DNA from: an uncultured Bacillaceae bacterium
GTDB lineage: Bacteria > Bacillota > Bacilli > Bacillales > Caldibacillaceae
DNA: 64,000 bases
Assembly (NCBI GenBank): GCA_937951955.1
Contig: CALGAD010000017.1
Location: forward strand, 1-64,000
Direction: 5' to 3'
Shown here piece by piece: positions 26,999 through 34,570 of the stretch. Below the pieces are notes generated by a model. That model did not search any database, had not been told where the DNA came from, and saw only the letters and a list, made by a program, of their open reading frames with translations. The translations under genes were made by a program, and so were the position numbers. Within the stretch, counting starts at the first letter, position 1. Each line of letters begins with the position of its first letter.

Positions 26999-27087
26999 TG
27001 AAATTGACAAATTTACCAATTTATTATTTTCTGAACTTTGTTATATAATGGAGTTATAAAAGAAAAATGAAATGAGGAGGTACTCCT

Positions 27088-27600
27088 ATGAAGGTCGGTA
27101 TCGCGATTTTTCCGTCTAAAAAATTACAGGATTTGGCGAATTCCTATCGGAAACGATACGATTCAAAATATATGTTTATTCCACCACATCTCACCTTGAA
27201 ATATGCCTTTGAAGTGAAGGATGATGAAATTAATAACATTTCACAAGATTTATCAAAACTTGCTAAAAACCACGAACCTTTTACACTCCGCACACTAAAA
27301 GTCAGTTCTTTCCATCCGGTAAACAATGTGATATATTTTAAAGTTGATCCTGTTCCCGAATTAATCAAACTCCATGAAGAGATCAACGCGCTCCCATACG
27401 GTTCGCCACCAGAATACGTGTTTGTCCCCCATATTACGATTGGACAAGATTTATCCGATAGTGAACATGACGATGTTTACGGGCAACTTCGTTTGACAAA
27501 AGTAGAACATGAGGAAACCGTTGACCGTTTCCATTTACTATATCAATTAGATAACGGTGTTTGGACCGTTTATGATACTTACCTACTCAGAAAGAAGTGA
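27088..27600 (+). CDS. yjcG: 2H phosphoesterase / 2'-5' RNA ligase-like protein, YjcG
   Basis: This 170-residue protein has two HxTx motifs, HLTL (about residue 35) and HITI (about 112), the paired catalytic histidines of the 2H phosphoesterase superfamily. Members act on 2',3'-cyclic or 2'-5' phosphodiester bonds in RNA or nucleotides. The length matches B. subtilis YjcG. The ATG at 27088 follows GAGGAGGTACTCCT. The stop is next to the yjcF start region, so the two genes are translationally close and form an operon. Confidence 0.92.
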   Translation: MKVGIAIFPSKKLQDLANSYRKRYDSKYMFIPPHLTLKYAFEVKDDEINNISQDLSKLAKNHEPFTLRTLKVSSFHPVNNVIYFKVDPVPELIKLHEEINALPYGSPPEYVFVPHITIGQDLSDSEHDDVYGQLRLTKVEHEETVDRFHLLYQLDNGVWTVYDTYLLRKK

Positions 27601-27611
27601 TTTCATCAATT

Positions 27612-28043
27612 ATGGAAGTAATCATTGCAAAAACAGAAAAAGAACGAAATGACGCATTTGCTATACGAAAAATCGTTTTTGTAGAAGAACAAAATGTTCC
27701 CCTGGAACTGGAAATGGATGAATTCGATGAGGAAGCAACTCACTTTGTCCTCTACGATCATCATGAACCGATCGGTGCGGCCCGTTTCCGCACCCTTGAT
27801 GCGAACGGAACGCAAGGAAAAATTGAACGGGTATGTATATTAGCCCCTTTCCGTAACAGGGGTCTCGGGAAAATGTTAATTGAAAAAATCATTGAGCATG
27901 CCCGACAAGAAGGGATTCAAAAAGTCAAGCTCAATGCACAAACCCATGCCATTTCCTTTTATGAAAAACTGGGGTTTACCGTTATTTCCGATGAGTTTAT
28001 TGATGCCGGAATTCCTCATCGCACGATGGAAAAAACGCTTTGA
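27612..28043 (+). CDS. yjcF: GNAT-family acetyltransferase, YjcF
   Basis: The protein has 143 residues from ATG 27612, which aligns with the start of B. subtilis YjcF; a GTG at 27597 that overlaps the yjcG stop is also possible. GNAT motifs are visible: RKIVFVEEQNVP near the start, ERVCILAPFRNRGLGKMLIE (RNRGLG is the acetyl-CoA loop, about residues 78-83) and AQTHAISFYEKLGF. The acceptor is unknown. It is the last gene of the yjcH-yjcG-yjcF run, followed by a strong terminator. Confidence 0.9.
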   Translation: MEVIIAKTEKERNDAFAIRKIVFVEEQNVPLELEMDEFDEEATHFVLYDHHEPIGAARFRTLDANGTQGKIERVCILAPFRNRGLGKMLIEKIIEHARQEGIQKVKLNAQTHAISFYEKLGFTVISDEFIDAGIPHRTMEKTL

Positions 28044-28047
28044 TCAT

Positions 28048-28077
28048 CCAGCTGCCATATACGGCGGCTGGTTTTTT
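28048..28077 (+). terminator. terminator of the yjcHGF run
   Basis: Stem CCAGC-T-GCC / GGC-G-GCTGG followed by TTTTTT. Confidence 0.87.
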
Positions 28078-28255
28078 ATTGATTTTAGTATGTTACTAAA
28101 AAGGGGATTCCCTTGAACCATTTTTTTCAGAGATTCGTTTGCCGATGAAATGATATAAGTAAATAGCTGCAGATATCCATGCTACAGATTTCGTGTTTAA
28201 TTTCCTCCTCCTTAGCAAAAAATGATAGTACAGCATCTGTGAGATGGAGGCTAGC

Positions 28256-28963
28256 ATGGAATATTTGAAAATTGGTTTTGAAATTATCGTTGGCTATTTT
28301 GCCCTCTTAACTTTGACGAATTTATTAGGGAAAACACAACTATCGCAAATTACGACTTTCGACTTCATTTCTGCCCTCGTGATCGGTGAACTCGTCGGCA
28401 ATGCATTTTTTGATAATAAAATTGGCGTCGGGAAAATATTATTTGCCTGCGTGATATGGGGACTACTAGTTTTTGGAACGGATATGGTGACGCTAAAAGT
28501 GCGCCGCTCGAGGAAATTGTTGGAAGGAAGTCCATCCATTATTATCCATAATGGGGTTATCGACTATGACGCCTTGAAAAAAAATCATCTCGATATCAAC
28601 CAGCTCCAACATTTGCTCCGGCAAAAAGATATCTTTTCCATTCGCGACTGCGCCTATGCGATTTTAGAAACGGATGGATCGTTAAGTGTCATGAAATTTC
28701 CGGAAGGTGAATCAGTGACAAAGGGGGATTTAAACATAAACGCCCCGGCTCCGTCCCTGCCGGTTTCGCTCATATTGGACGGAGAAATCATCCCCGAAAA
28801 TCTGTCGATCATTGGCTGGGATAAAGCAAATCTCCAGGAGGAATTAGCAAAGTTGGGGATAAAAGATGTAAAAAAAGTTTTGTATGCCGAGTGGAAGGAA
28901 AATACACCGCTTTATGTCCAAACGTATGAGCAAAAAAAAGATATTAACAATAAACGTCAATAA
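28256..28963 (+). CDS. DUF421 membrane protein (YetF family)
   Basis: The protein has 235 residues from ATG 28256, just after ATGGAGG; ATG 28244 is part of that site. Three N-terminal membrane helices (within about residues 1-75), with LTLTNLLGK and SALVIGELVGNA typical of the family, are followed by the cytosolic DUF421 domain with LRQKDIFSIRDCAYAILETDG (about residues 120-140). YetF-type proteins accompany spoVA-type operons linked to spore heat resistance in some Bacillaceae. Here it is on the opposite strand, about 1 kb from the spoVA-type operon. The function is unknown. It overlaps the end of the convergent small gene by 20 bp. Confidence 0.85.
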   Translation: MEYLKIGFEIIVGYFALLTLTNLLGKTQLSQITTFDFISALVIGELVGNAFFDNKIGVGKILFACVIWGLLVFGTDMVTLKVRRSRKLLEGSPSIIIHNGVIDYDALKKNHLDINQLQHLLRQKDIFSIRDCAYAILETDGSLSVMKFPEGESVTKGDLNINAPAPSLPVSLILDGEIIPENLSIIGWDKANLQEELAKLGIKDVKKVLYAEWKENTPLYVQTYEQKKDINNKRQ

Positions 28964-29150
28964 ACTTTCCTTTGTTTTCTACAAGTGAACCGTTCCGATT
29001 ATAGCTGGAATAATCGTACCGCTCCGGCTGCAGGCGAGCTGGAGTAATTTTATGGGAAGCGGTCACCTGGCGATGGATTCTTTTCGTATTTAACACATAA
29101 TTACTGTATTGTTGATACGTCGATGTAGCAACAGGTAAAATGTACCCCAT
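28944..29150 (-). CDS. small conserved-looking protein (68 aa)
   Basis: The ATG at 29150 lies after a G-rich site; a longer frame to 29165 is less likely. The product starts with MGYILPVATSTYQQY, is Tyr-rich and basic, and has no membrane segment. I recall small Bacillus proteins starting with MGYI-x-PV but cannot name the family. Its 3' end overlaps the DUF421 gene on the other strand by 20 bp. Confidence 0.6.
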   Translation of the reverse strand: MGYILPVATSTYQQYSNYVLNTKRIHRQVTASHKITPARLQPERYDYSSYNRNGSLVENKGKFIDVYC

Positions 29151-29301
29151 TCCCTGTCCCCCCAATCGATGGTAAATGATTAAGCAATTTGACCGTCTGC
29201 TTCAATCTACATCTCCTAATTTAATTGTAACCGGTATCTTTGTTTCTACAAAGAATCATGCTCACCGTGGAGACCGGTCATCTGAAATGGAAGATAAAAA
29301 A

Positions 29302-29336
29302 AGCGACCATCCCTTACGCAAGTGAATGTGGTCGCT
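29302..29336 (-). terminator. terminator of spoVIF
   Basis: Perfect 8-bp stem AGCGACCA/TGGTCGCT. The minus strand runs into a T-run after it. Confidence 0.8.
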
Positions 29337-29347
29337 CCGGTTTTCTA

Positions 29348-29602
29348 TTATCTTTTGTTCACCATATTGGCGATCGTATTGAAATCGAGCTTTTTCCCGT
29401 CTTTAATGATCGTTTGCACAATTTTATTTTCCAATTCCTTTGATATCGGCCGGTTTGCTATCCGGGCAACTTTCTTGACAACTTGTCGTACTGTCCGCTC
29501 ATCTTGAAAATTTGCATTTTGCAAAGATTGTGCCAGCTGGAAAACTTCGTTCATATTAACGCCAGTCTTTTTCTCCACATTTTTAAACAAATTATTGTCC
29601 AT
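29348..29602 (-). CDS. spoVIF: stage VI sporulation protein F
   Basis: The protein has 84 residues from ATG 29602. The longer frame to 29629 would add nine non-conserved residues. The sequence FKNVEKKTGVNM, then FQLAQSLQNANFQDERTVR and the basic C-terminal helix match B. subtilis SpoVIF (YjcC), which is made in the mother cell and is needed for assembly of the spore coat and expression of some late sigma-K genes. It has no membrane segment. The neighbour yjcZ upstream on the same strand is also its neighbour in B. subtilis, which supports the name. Confidence 0.92.
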   Translation of the reverse strand: MDNNLFKNVEKKTGVNMNEVFQLAQSLQNANFQDERTVRQVVKKVARIANRPISKELENKIVQTIIKDGKKLDFNTIANMVNKR

Positions 29603-29721
29603 TTCGGTTCTCCCACTCTCCCTTATCATCTATCTATATCGTATGTTGTTTTCGCTAATTGGTGCGAATCCGCTAAAAAAATCATACCCGGATATTTGTC
29701 CGTTTTTCCAAAAAAAAGGAA

Positions 29722-29741
29722 GGATAGGCATAGACCTATCC
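29722..29741 (-). terminator. terminator of yjcZ
   Basis: Perfect 7-bp stem GGATAGG/CCTATCC, followed on the minus strand by TTCC and eight T's. Confidence 0.85.
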
Positions 29742-29751
29742 CCTGAATATT

Positions 29752-29871
29752 TTACAAATAGCTTGCGCCAACGATAATCAACAAGATGAATAACACAACA
29801 ATCAATACGAAGGTTGAACCGCCATAGCCACCGCCATAGCCGTAACCGCCGTATCCGCCATAGCCCCACAT
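29752..29871 (-). CDS. yjcZ: YjcZ-family small sporulation protein (39 aa)
   Basis: The gene is too short for common ORF cut-offs. The ATG at 29871 follows GAGGTG. The product begins MWGYGGYGGYGYGGGYGG and continues as a single hydrophobic helix (FVLIVVLFILLIIVG) ending SYL. A Gly/Tyr-rich head plus one C-terminal helix is the diagnostic form of the YjcZ (SscA-like) family, small proteins of late sporulation found in spore coat and germination contexts. It sits next to spoVIF as in B. subtilis and has a sigma-K-like promoter. Confidence 0.93.
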   Translation of the reverse strand: MWGYGGYGGYGYGGGYGGSTFVLIVVLFILLIIVGASYL

Positions 29872-29903
29872 ATTTTTCACCTCACTTCATTCTGATTTCT
29901 CTT

Positions 29904-29931
29904 TATCGTATGTAAGTTCTGGTGAAAAAGT
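29904..29931 (-). promoter_or_regulatory. sigma-K-type promoter of yjcZ
   Basis: On the minus strand AC, 17 nt, then CATACGATA matches the sigma-K pattern AC-N16/17-CATANNNTA exactly. It lies 33 bp upstream of the yjcZ start. Sigma-K acts in the mother cell late in sporulation. Confidence 0.72.
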
Positions 29932-29966
29932 ATGGGCACTCCTCGGAATTGAATCCGCTTTCTTTT

Positions 29967-30326
29967 TTACCCTCTAGACCGGAATAAAAGAGCACCGATA
30001 AAAGCAAAAATAATGGCTGCTGAGACACCCGAACTCGTCACTTCAAACATGCCGGTAATCACACCGATAAGTCCGTGTTGTTCGGCTTCCTGTAAAGCAC
30101 CGTGAGTCAATGAATTACCAAAGCTTGTAATCGGTACCGATGCACCCGCCCCGGCAAAATCAAGCAATGGTTCATATAACCCTAACCCGTCTAAAATCGC
30201 TCCGACGACAACTAAAATACTTAAAGCATGGCCTGGAGTGACTTTACCTAAATCCATGATTAATTGTCCGATCACACAAATGAAGCCTCCCACGACAAAG
30301 GCCCAGAAAAACATGGCGAGCATCAT
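29967..30326 (-). CDS. spoVAE: stage V sporulation protein AE
   Basis: The protein has 119 residues (ATG 30326 or 30323; the second is better spaced from GGAGGATT). Four hydrophobic segments and the GAGASVPITSFGNSLTHGA motif (about residues 58-76) are typical of SpoVAEb, which is close in sequence to SpoVAC. It is part of the inner-membrane SpoVA channel that moves dipicolinic acid into and out of the spore. It is last in the operon lipoprotein-spoVAC-spoVAD-spoVAE, 66 bp after spoVAD. Confidence 0.93.
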   Translation of the reverse strand: MMLAMFFWAFVVGGFICVIGQLIMDLGKVTPGHALSILVVVGAILDGLGLYEPLLDFAGAGASVPITSFGNSLTHGALQEAEQHGLIGVITGMFEVTSSGVSAAIIFAFIGALLFRSRG

Positions 30327-30392
30327 AATCCTCCTTCCGCGGCAAAATCACGCTATACTTGTTAACAGTTATCGCATAGTCATTGTGAAAAT

Positions 30393-31409
30393 TTAATCCA
30401 TTTCGATGGAAACCGCATGTGCGATAACGGGAATACTCTCATTTTGCTGTATAGAAAGTGGTGAGTGTAAGGATCCTGTCGCGACACATAAAATCCGTTT
30501 ATACGTTCCCTGTTTCATTAATTTCAATAAATGACCGTAAAGTACGATGGCCGATGTTGCAGCTCCACTTGCACCGGCATGTACTTCTTGGTCGTCTTTG
30601 TAAATCATTAAGCCACAATCATCAAAACGGCTTTCATCCAGAATAATTCCTTTTTGCTTTAAGAGATCTAAAGCAATCGGTTTACCTACTTTGCCTAAAT
30701 CGCCGGTAACGATCAAATCGTAATAATCAAATTCCCGTCCGGTATCCTGAAAATGACTGGCAATCGTAGCGGCGGCCGCCGGTGCCATCGCCCCGCCCAT
30801 ATTAAACGGGTCGGCAATTCCTGGGTTAAGAACTTTTCCGATTGTTGCCGAAGTGATTTTCGGCTCATGGCGATTTTGTTCCGTGATTTTACCGATTATG
30901 GCATAGGCGGCACCTGTGGAAGTCCATTGCGCAGTCGGTGGCTTCTGTCCTCCATATTCCGTCGGATACCGGTATTGCCGTTCGGCTGCCGCATTGTGGC
31001 TCGCCGCCCCAGTTAAAACGTAATTGGCCCCGGCATCATTGATTAATATGGCAGCTAGCGCCAGCCCTTCCATGGAAGTAGAACAGGCATTAAAAATCCC
31101 GAAAAAGGGAATCTGAAATTTTTCCATCGCATAGTTCGTCGGGGTAAGTTGATTGATTAAATCACCTGCAAATGCAAATTGTACTTCCTCTTTTTGTAAA
31201 TTAGCCTTATCTAGTGCCGATTGTATCGCATTTTCAATCAAGAGCCGATGGGCCTTTTCATACGAATCTTCTCCCATCCATAAATCGTCATGAAGGATAT
31301 CAAAGGCATCCGGTATTTTCCCCCTCGCTTCAAAGGGGCCGCCAACCACTCCAGTGGAGATGACGACCGGCTTGTTTTCAAAAATAAATGATTGCTTGCC
31401 GACTAACAT
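30393..31409 (-). CDS. spoVAD: stage V sporulation protein AD
   Basis: This 338-residue protein has a thiolase-like fold, with FNACSTSMEGLALA (about residues 107-120), the Gly-rich GASGAATSAIVLYG motif and ATGSLHSP near the end. SpoVAD is a soluble or peripheral protein that binds dipicolinic acid as part of the SpoVA channel. The ATG at 31409 follows GGGAGG, which is inside the end of spoVAC; the TAA of spoVAC directly abuts this start, showing tight coupling. Confidence 0.96.
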   Translation of the reverse strand: MLVGKQSFIFENKPVVISTGVVGGPFEARGKIPDAFDILHDDLWMGEDSYEKAHRLLIENAIQSALDKANLQKEEVQFAFAGDLINQLTPTNYAMEKFQIPFFGIFNACSTSMEGLALAAILINDAGANYVLTGAASHNAAAERQYRYPTEYGGQKPPTAQWTSTGAAYAIIGKITEQNRHEPKITSATIGKVLNPGIADPFNMGGAMAPAAAATIASHFQDTGREFDYYDLIVTGDLGKVGKPIALDLLKQKGIILDESRFDDCGLMIYKDDQEVHAGASGAATSAIVLYGHLLKLMKQGTYKRILCVATGSLHSPLSIQQNESIPVIAHAVSIEMD

Positions 31410-31886
31410 TTACAATCCTCCCAGCATTCCGACAACAGTGTGAATGATAGCCACCACAAAGGCAGAAAAGACGCCGAATAGCAACACGGTTCCCGCCAGT
31501 TTAAACATATTTCCGCCAACCCCTTGAACAAACCCTTCCGTTTTATGTTCAATGGCCGCAGAAATTACCGCATTGCCAAAGCCCGTTACCGGTACCGCAC
31601 TTCCCGCGCCGGCAAACTGACCAAGCCGGTCATATACACCAAATCCCGTCAGCAACATGGAAATAAAAATGAGTGTGGCCACCGTCGGGTTCCCTGATGT
31701 TTGTTCGGTGAAATCAAAAAAATACATATAAAAAAAGCTGATCGCCTGGCCAATAACACAAATCGTTCCGCCGACAAGAAAACTGACAATACAATTTCTT
31801 AAAATCGGGCGTTTAATTTCATGTTTTTTTCCTAGCTGCTCATACTGCTTTTGTTCAGGCGTTTTAGTTTTACTCTTTTTCGTCAT
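31410..31886 (-). CDS. spoVAC: stage V sporulation protein AC
   Basis: The protein has 158 residues from ATG 31886 after GGAGGAG. A charged, cytosolic head (about 1-30) is followed by about four membrane segments and the GAGSAVPVTGFGNAVISAA motif (about residues 88-106). SpoVAC is the mechanosensitive pore component of the dipicolinic acid channel. The gene starts 12 bp after the lipoprotein stop and ends against spoVAD. Confidence 0.95.
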   Translation of the reverse strand: MTKKSKTKTPEQKQYEQLGKKHEIKRPILRNCIVSFLVGGTICVIGQAISFFYMYFFDFTEQTSGNPTVATLIFISMLLTGFGVYDRLGQFAGAGSAVPVTGFGNAVISAAIEHKTEGFVQGVGGNMFKLAGTVLLFGVFSAFVVAIIHTVVGMLGGL

Positions 31887-31897
31887 GGGCTCCTCCT

Positions 31898-32377
31898 TCA
31901 AGTTTTCTCCTTACTTAACTGAATGATCCACTGTAATTTTTCCTCCATCTCCTCTTCGGATATTTCGTTATTATGAATTTTCTTTTGCAAGCGGGTACTT
32001 TCGAGGAATATTTTAAAATCGCTAGAGACAGTAAAGCGTTCATCCGGGAATTTTTCTTGCAGTTTTTCTATTAATTCTTTCTCAATCCTCTTCATCCGAA
32101 AGCGCTGCATATGCCTGACTTTGTATGTGACGAGCGATTCTTTTTTACCTTTTATGACATGGACATCGTAAATTTCGGGTAATTCAAGGGCGGTTTCTTT
32201 TACTTTAGATGCAAAGGATTCATCCTTTTCCTGAATACTTTCTGCCCGGGATGAATGATTGATCATCTGGAGTGTACCGTCACCAAGTGAGGTGAAATTT
32301 TCTTTTGCTGTGCTGCAAGAGACGTGGACTGTGCAGATGGCGATAAGTAAAAATATGTAAATTCTTTTTTTCATCAT
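31898..32377 (-). CDS. YhcN/YlaJ-family sporulation lipoprotein
   Basis: The protein has 159 residues from ATG 32377 (or 32374) after AGGAAGGG. A signal peptide with an HVSC lipobox-like end gives Cys-21 as the likely lipidated residue; the His at -3 is atypical. The domain at about 50-120 matches the YhcN/YlaJ spore lipoprotein family, with ALELPEIYDVHVIKGK and VTYKV segments. The C-terminal part is helical and charged. Such a lipoprotein heads the spoVA operon version known from heat-resistant spores (spoVA2mob type) but not the classical spoVA operon. It lies 12 bp before spoVAC. Confidence 0.85.
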   Translation of the reverse strand: MMKKRIYIFLLIAICTVHVSCSTAKENFTSLGDGTLQMINHSSRAESIQEKDESFASKVKETALELPEIYDVHVIKGKKESLVTYKVRHMQRFRMKRIEKELIEKLQEKFPDERFTVSSDFKIFLESTRLQKKIHNNEISEEEMEEKLQWIIQLSKEKT

Positions 32378-32510
32378 TTTCCCTTCCTATATAGCTACAG
32401 ATTCATCTTATAGTTTTTTCTATTCTCCTGTTTTTATGAAAAAAATTCTTATCAAGAAAAAAACTGTCCGCTAAGACAAAAATATTTCCGACATTATGTT
32501 GTACAAAATT

Positions 32511-32542
32511 AAAAAACCAATCCCCCGCGGAGACTGGTTTTT
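32511..32542 (-). terminator. terminator of the small basic gene
   Basis: Imperfect stem AAAAACCA-(A)TC... / ...GA(C)TGGTTTTT with a C/G-rich loop, just after the stop at 32549. T-runs occur on both strands. Confidence 0.7.
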
Positions 32543-32548
32543 CCGTTT

Positions 32549-32656
32549 TTATTCGCTCATTCTTCTTTTTCGGTTGCAACCGCACGACCTCTTTCGCCGC
32601 ATCAACTTTTGTTTTCGCAACGCCATTTTTTGCTCGTTCATTTTCGTATTTTTCAT
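32549..32656 (-). CDS. very small basic protein (35 aa), unrecognised
   Basis: The ATG at 32656 follows AAAGGAG with ideal spacing, and the TAA at 32549 comes just before the terminator at 32511. A longer frame (32403-32720) reads straight through this terminator and is rejected. The product is about 40% Lys/Arg, with a CGC motif near residue 25. The function is unknown; charge suggests binding to nucleic acid or the spore interior. It is not related by eye to a known small acid-soluble protein. Confidence 0.5.
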   Translation of the reverse strand: MKNTKMNEQKMALRKQKLMRRKRSCGCNRKRRMSE

Positions 32657-32716
32657 TACCGGGCTCCTTTCTTCGTTTTATAGTACTATATGAAAAAATA
32701 TAGACGAACGGACCTT

Positions 32717-33076
32717 TCATTCACCCAGTAAGCGGCTAATTATCGTTTCAATTATGGCAGCGAATCCTGCCAGGGCAAAGATGAGAATCAAAAATACGGC
32801 GACATTAGGATAAAACAAATAAAACAATACCCAAAAGAAGCTCACCCATATTCCTGTACACCAGTAGCAACTCAATAGTTCCCCCATCCACTTGCGGATC
32901 CCGCTCCCTTTCGGAACAATATATGTTTCCTCCTGCCCCTGTTCATTTTGTTCCACAAATTCTTCTAAAAAGGGTTTGCGGATAAATTCGGTAATTCGGT
33001 CAAAAACAATTAAGCGCGTTAAGCGAAAAGTTGCTAAACCGATCAGTATAAATGTCCATCCATCGATTTCGAGCAT
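32717..33076 (-). CDS. yjcA: DUF1360 sporulation membrane protein YjcA
   Basis: The protein has 119 residues from ATG 33076 after AGGAGG; a start at 33091 is part of that site. It begins MLEIDGW, with FRLTRLIVFDRITEFIR near residue 20, and has the DUF1360 signature ELLSCYWCTGIW (about 66-77) followed by two membrane helices. B. subtilis YjcA is a mother-cell sporulation protein; its role is unclear. Position next to cotY/Z and close to spoVIF and yjcZ fits B. subtilis order. Confidence 0.9.
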   Translation of the reverse strand: MLEIDGWTFILIGLATFRLTRLIVFDRITEFIRKPFLEEFVEQNEQGQEETYIVPKGSGIRKWMGELLSCYWCTGIWVSFFWVLFYLFYPNVAVFLILIFALAGFAAIIETIISRLLGE

Positions 33077-33149
33077 ACATGACCTCCTCAAAAATGAAAC
33101 TAGGCTTATTTATTTGATGAATTCACCTGAAATTAGGCGAATTGCCGAT

Positions 33150-33177
33150 ACCGACGATAGTCTTTTTACATAGTCTG
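33150..33177 (+). promoter_or_regulatory. sigma-K-like promoter of the coat gene
   Basis: AC, 17 nt, then CATAGTCTG fits AC-N16/17-CATANNNTA with one mismatch in the last position pair. It is 41 bp upstream of the CotY/CotZ-type gene, which is sigma-K dependent in B. subtilis. Confidence 0.5.
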
Positions 33178-33217
33178 ATAATGAAAATTTATCATCAAAG
33201 ATGAAGGAGGATATTAA

Positions 33218-33685
33218 ATGGGTTCCAATAAAAATAACAATGGCAATAATACGATGAATTGTGTCTGCGATACACTTTTATCCATCGTCGAAGCACAGGA
33301 CCAGGTTGAAATGAATTGCCCGAACAGCTGTGATACAGCGATTCAGGAGCTAGTAGGCGGTGCAGCCAATCCCTATAATACAATTCCCGTCATGTTAACC
33401 AATGCCGGAAACAGCGATTTATTTATCGGTAGCGGTGTTCGCCGTAATCGAGATAATCCGAATACCGGACTCGAAGTCATTAACGCTATTGTTTTCAAAG
33501 TAAAAGATGTCGACCCGGAAACATGCTGCGCCACGCTAGAGTTGCTGCAGGAAGGTCAGGAGAGAAAAGTGAATCAATTGCTTGATGATATCGAGGATGA
33601 GGATTTAGTTTCAACCGGTGTTTGCATCACTGTCGATCTTGACTGCTTCTGCTCGGTCACTTGCTTACCGCCAACCACAATTTAA
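33218..33685 (+). CDS. cotZ: outer spore coat protein, CotY/CotZ family
   Basis: This 155-residue Cys-rich protein has MNCVCDTLLSIVEAQDQV (about 13-30), NCPNSCDTAIQELVGG near 33-48, and a Cys-rich end (DLDCFCSVTCLPP) that matches CotY/CotZ/ExsY. They form disulphide-linked crust or exosporium lattices on the spore surface. B. subtilis has cotY and cotZ side by side; here only one copy is present, so it may do both jobs. The ATG follows GGAGGATATTAA. The sigma-K-like promoter supports late mother-cell expression. Confidence 0.9.
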   Translation: MGSNKNNNGNNTMNCVCDTLLSIVEAQDQVEMNCPNSCDTAIQELVGGAANPYNTIPVMLTNAGNSDLFIGSGVRRNRDNPNTGLEVINAIVFKVKDVDPETCCATLELLQEGQERKVNQLLDDIEDEDLVSTGVCITVDLDCFCSVTCLPPTTI

Positions 33686-33775
33686 TGATTTCTTTACTTT
33701 ATCTTATTTCTATGCATAAAAATTCGTACTAAGCCAATCAAACATTTTATACGGAAATAGACGGGTTATGAACTG

Positions 33776-33801
33776 AACCAAAGCCTCCCCAGGCTTTGGT
33801 T
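33776..33801 (+). terminator. terminator of the CotY/CotZ gene
   Basis: Perfect 11-bp stem AACCAAAGCCT/AGGCTTTGGTT with a CCCC loop. T-rich sequence follows. Confidence 0.85.
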
Positions 33802-33842
33802 GTTCATGCTTTTTTTATTGCTTGAGAAATTAAAATAAAAAA

Positions 33843-33881
33843 GGTGACTCAAACCTGATTACCGGTGAGTCACCATTTTTT
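33843..33881. terminator. terminator of cotO (and back-up for the coat gene)
   Basis: Perfect 9-bp stem GGTGACTCA/TGAGTCACC with a 14-nt loop, A-run on the left and T-run on the right. It is convergent, between the CotY/CotZ gene and cotO. Confidence 0.85.
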
Positions 33882-34351
33882 TATTGTAAAATTTTAAAGT
33901 TTTTAATTTCGTCAATATTAACGGTTTTAATTTCCTTTTTTTGTTTAATACGAATCAAATCCCCCCGTTTACCGATTACTTGAAAAACGACTTTCTCCCC
34001 ATGAATCTCTGCCTCACAAAATGGTCTTTGCAGAACATGCGGATATAGGCTTAAACGCCGAAGCGTATCTCGCAACATACTTTGCCGCTCTTCATCGATT
34101 TCCGGCACTTGCACTTCGACCGATTGTTCTTTATTTCCGTCCCCTTCTTCAATGGCAATAATCGTTTTTTTATTTTTAACCGCTCGCCCCTTTTCTTTTA
34201 CCGGGGACTGTTGGCTGTTTTCCTCCTCCGCTTGAACGACAGGGGGAGTTACTGACAGGCGGTATATATATTGAGCAGGATAGGTTTTGAACGGTAAGGG
34301 CGGCTGTTGAATAAAGATAGCCGGTTTCTTCTGCATCTCTCTCTCATCCAT
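33881..34351 (-). CDS. cotO: spore coat protein CotO
   Basis: The protein has 156 residues from ATG 34351 after GGAGGG. An N-terminal Pro-rich segment (IFIQQPPLPFKTYPAQY, about 13-29) and a C-terminal domain beginning near RRLSLYPHVLQRPFCEAEI (about 97-115) match the CotO family (YjbX). A variable charged linker joins them. CotO works with CotH in coat assembly and encasement. Location between fabI and cotY/Z is as in B. subtilis. Confidence 0.85.
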   Translation of the reverse strand: MDEREMQKKPAIFIQQPPLPFKTYPAQYIYRLSVTPPVVQAEEENSQQSPVKEKGRAVKNKKTIIAIEEGDGNKEQSVEVQVPEIDEERQSMLRDTLRRLSLYPHVLQRPFCEAEIHGEKVVFQVIGKRGDLIRIKQKKEIKTVNIDEIKNFKILQ

Positions 34352-34382
34352 TTGGGCTTCCCTCCGATTACGTTTTCCATAT

Positions 34383-34409
34383 AATAGTATGCAGCTGTAG
34401 CATGGTTGT
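34383..34409 (-). promoter_or_regulatory. sigma-K-like promoter of cotO
   Basis: On the minus strand AC, 16 nt, then CATACTATT agrees with AC-N16/17-CATANNNTA except for the final base. It lies about 32 bp upstream of the cotO start. Confidence 0.4.
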
Positions 34410-34435
34410 GATAAGTGACCAATGGTTAACGAAAA

Positions 34436-34471
34436 AAAACCCGTAGAACGGAAGTGCGTTCTACGGGTTTT
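34436..34471 (-). terminator. terminator of fabI
   Basis: Perfect 15-bp stem AAAACCCGTAGAACG and its complement around a 6-nt loop. The minus strand continues with T's. Confidence 0.9.
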
Positions 34472-34570
34472 TCTACAATGTGAAGCGTATGGAATAGTAA
34501 CTTTTCTGGATATATGCTCAAGCTAGGTCAATTTGTGAAGAAAGCCGCTTACATCTTTTTGAACATGTAA

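Noticed and set aside
27001..27050. TTGACA and TATAAT near yjcG
   Set aside because: The two boxes are about 34 bp apart, so they cannot form one promoter.
29221..29275. ACCGGT-containing inverted repeats near spoVIF
   Set aside because: Short palindromes without a T-run or a consistent larger stem.
32403..32720. 105-codon minus-strand frame upstream of the spoVA-type operon
   Set aside because: It has no good start site, reads through a clear terminator and ends in non-protein-like sequence; a 35-codon frame in another phase fits the signals better.
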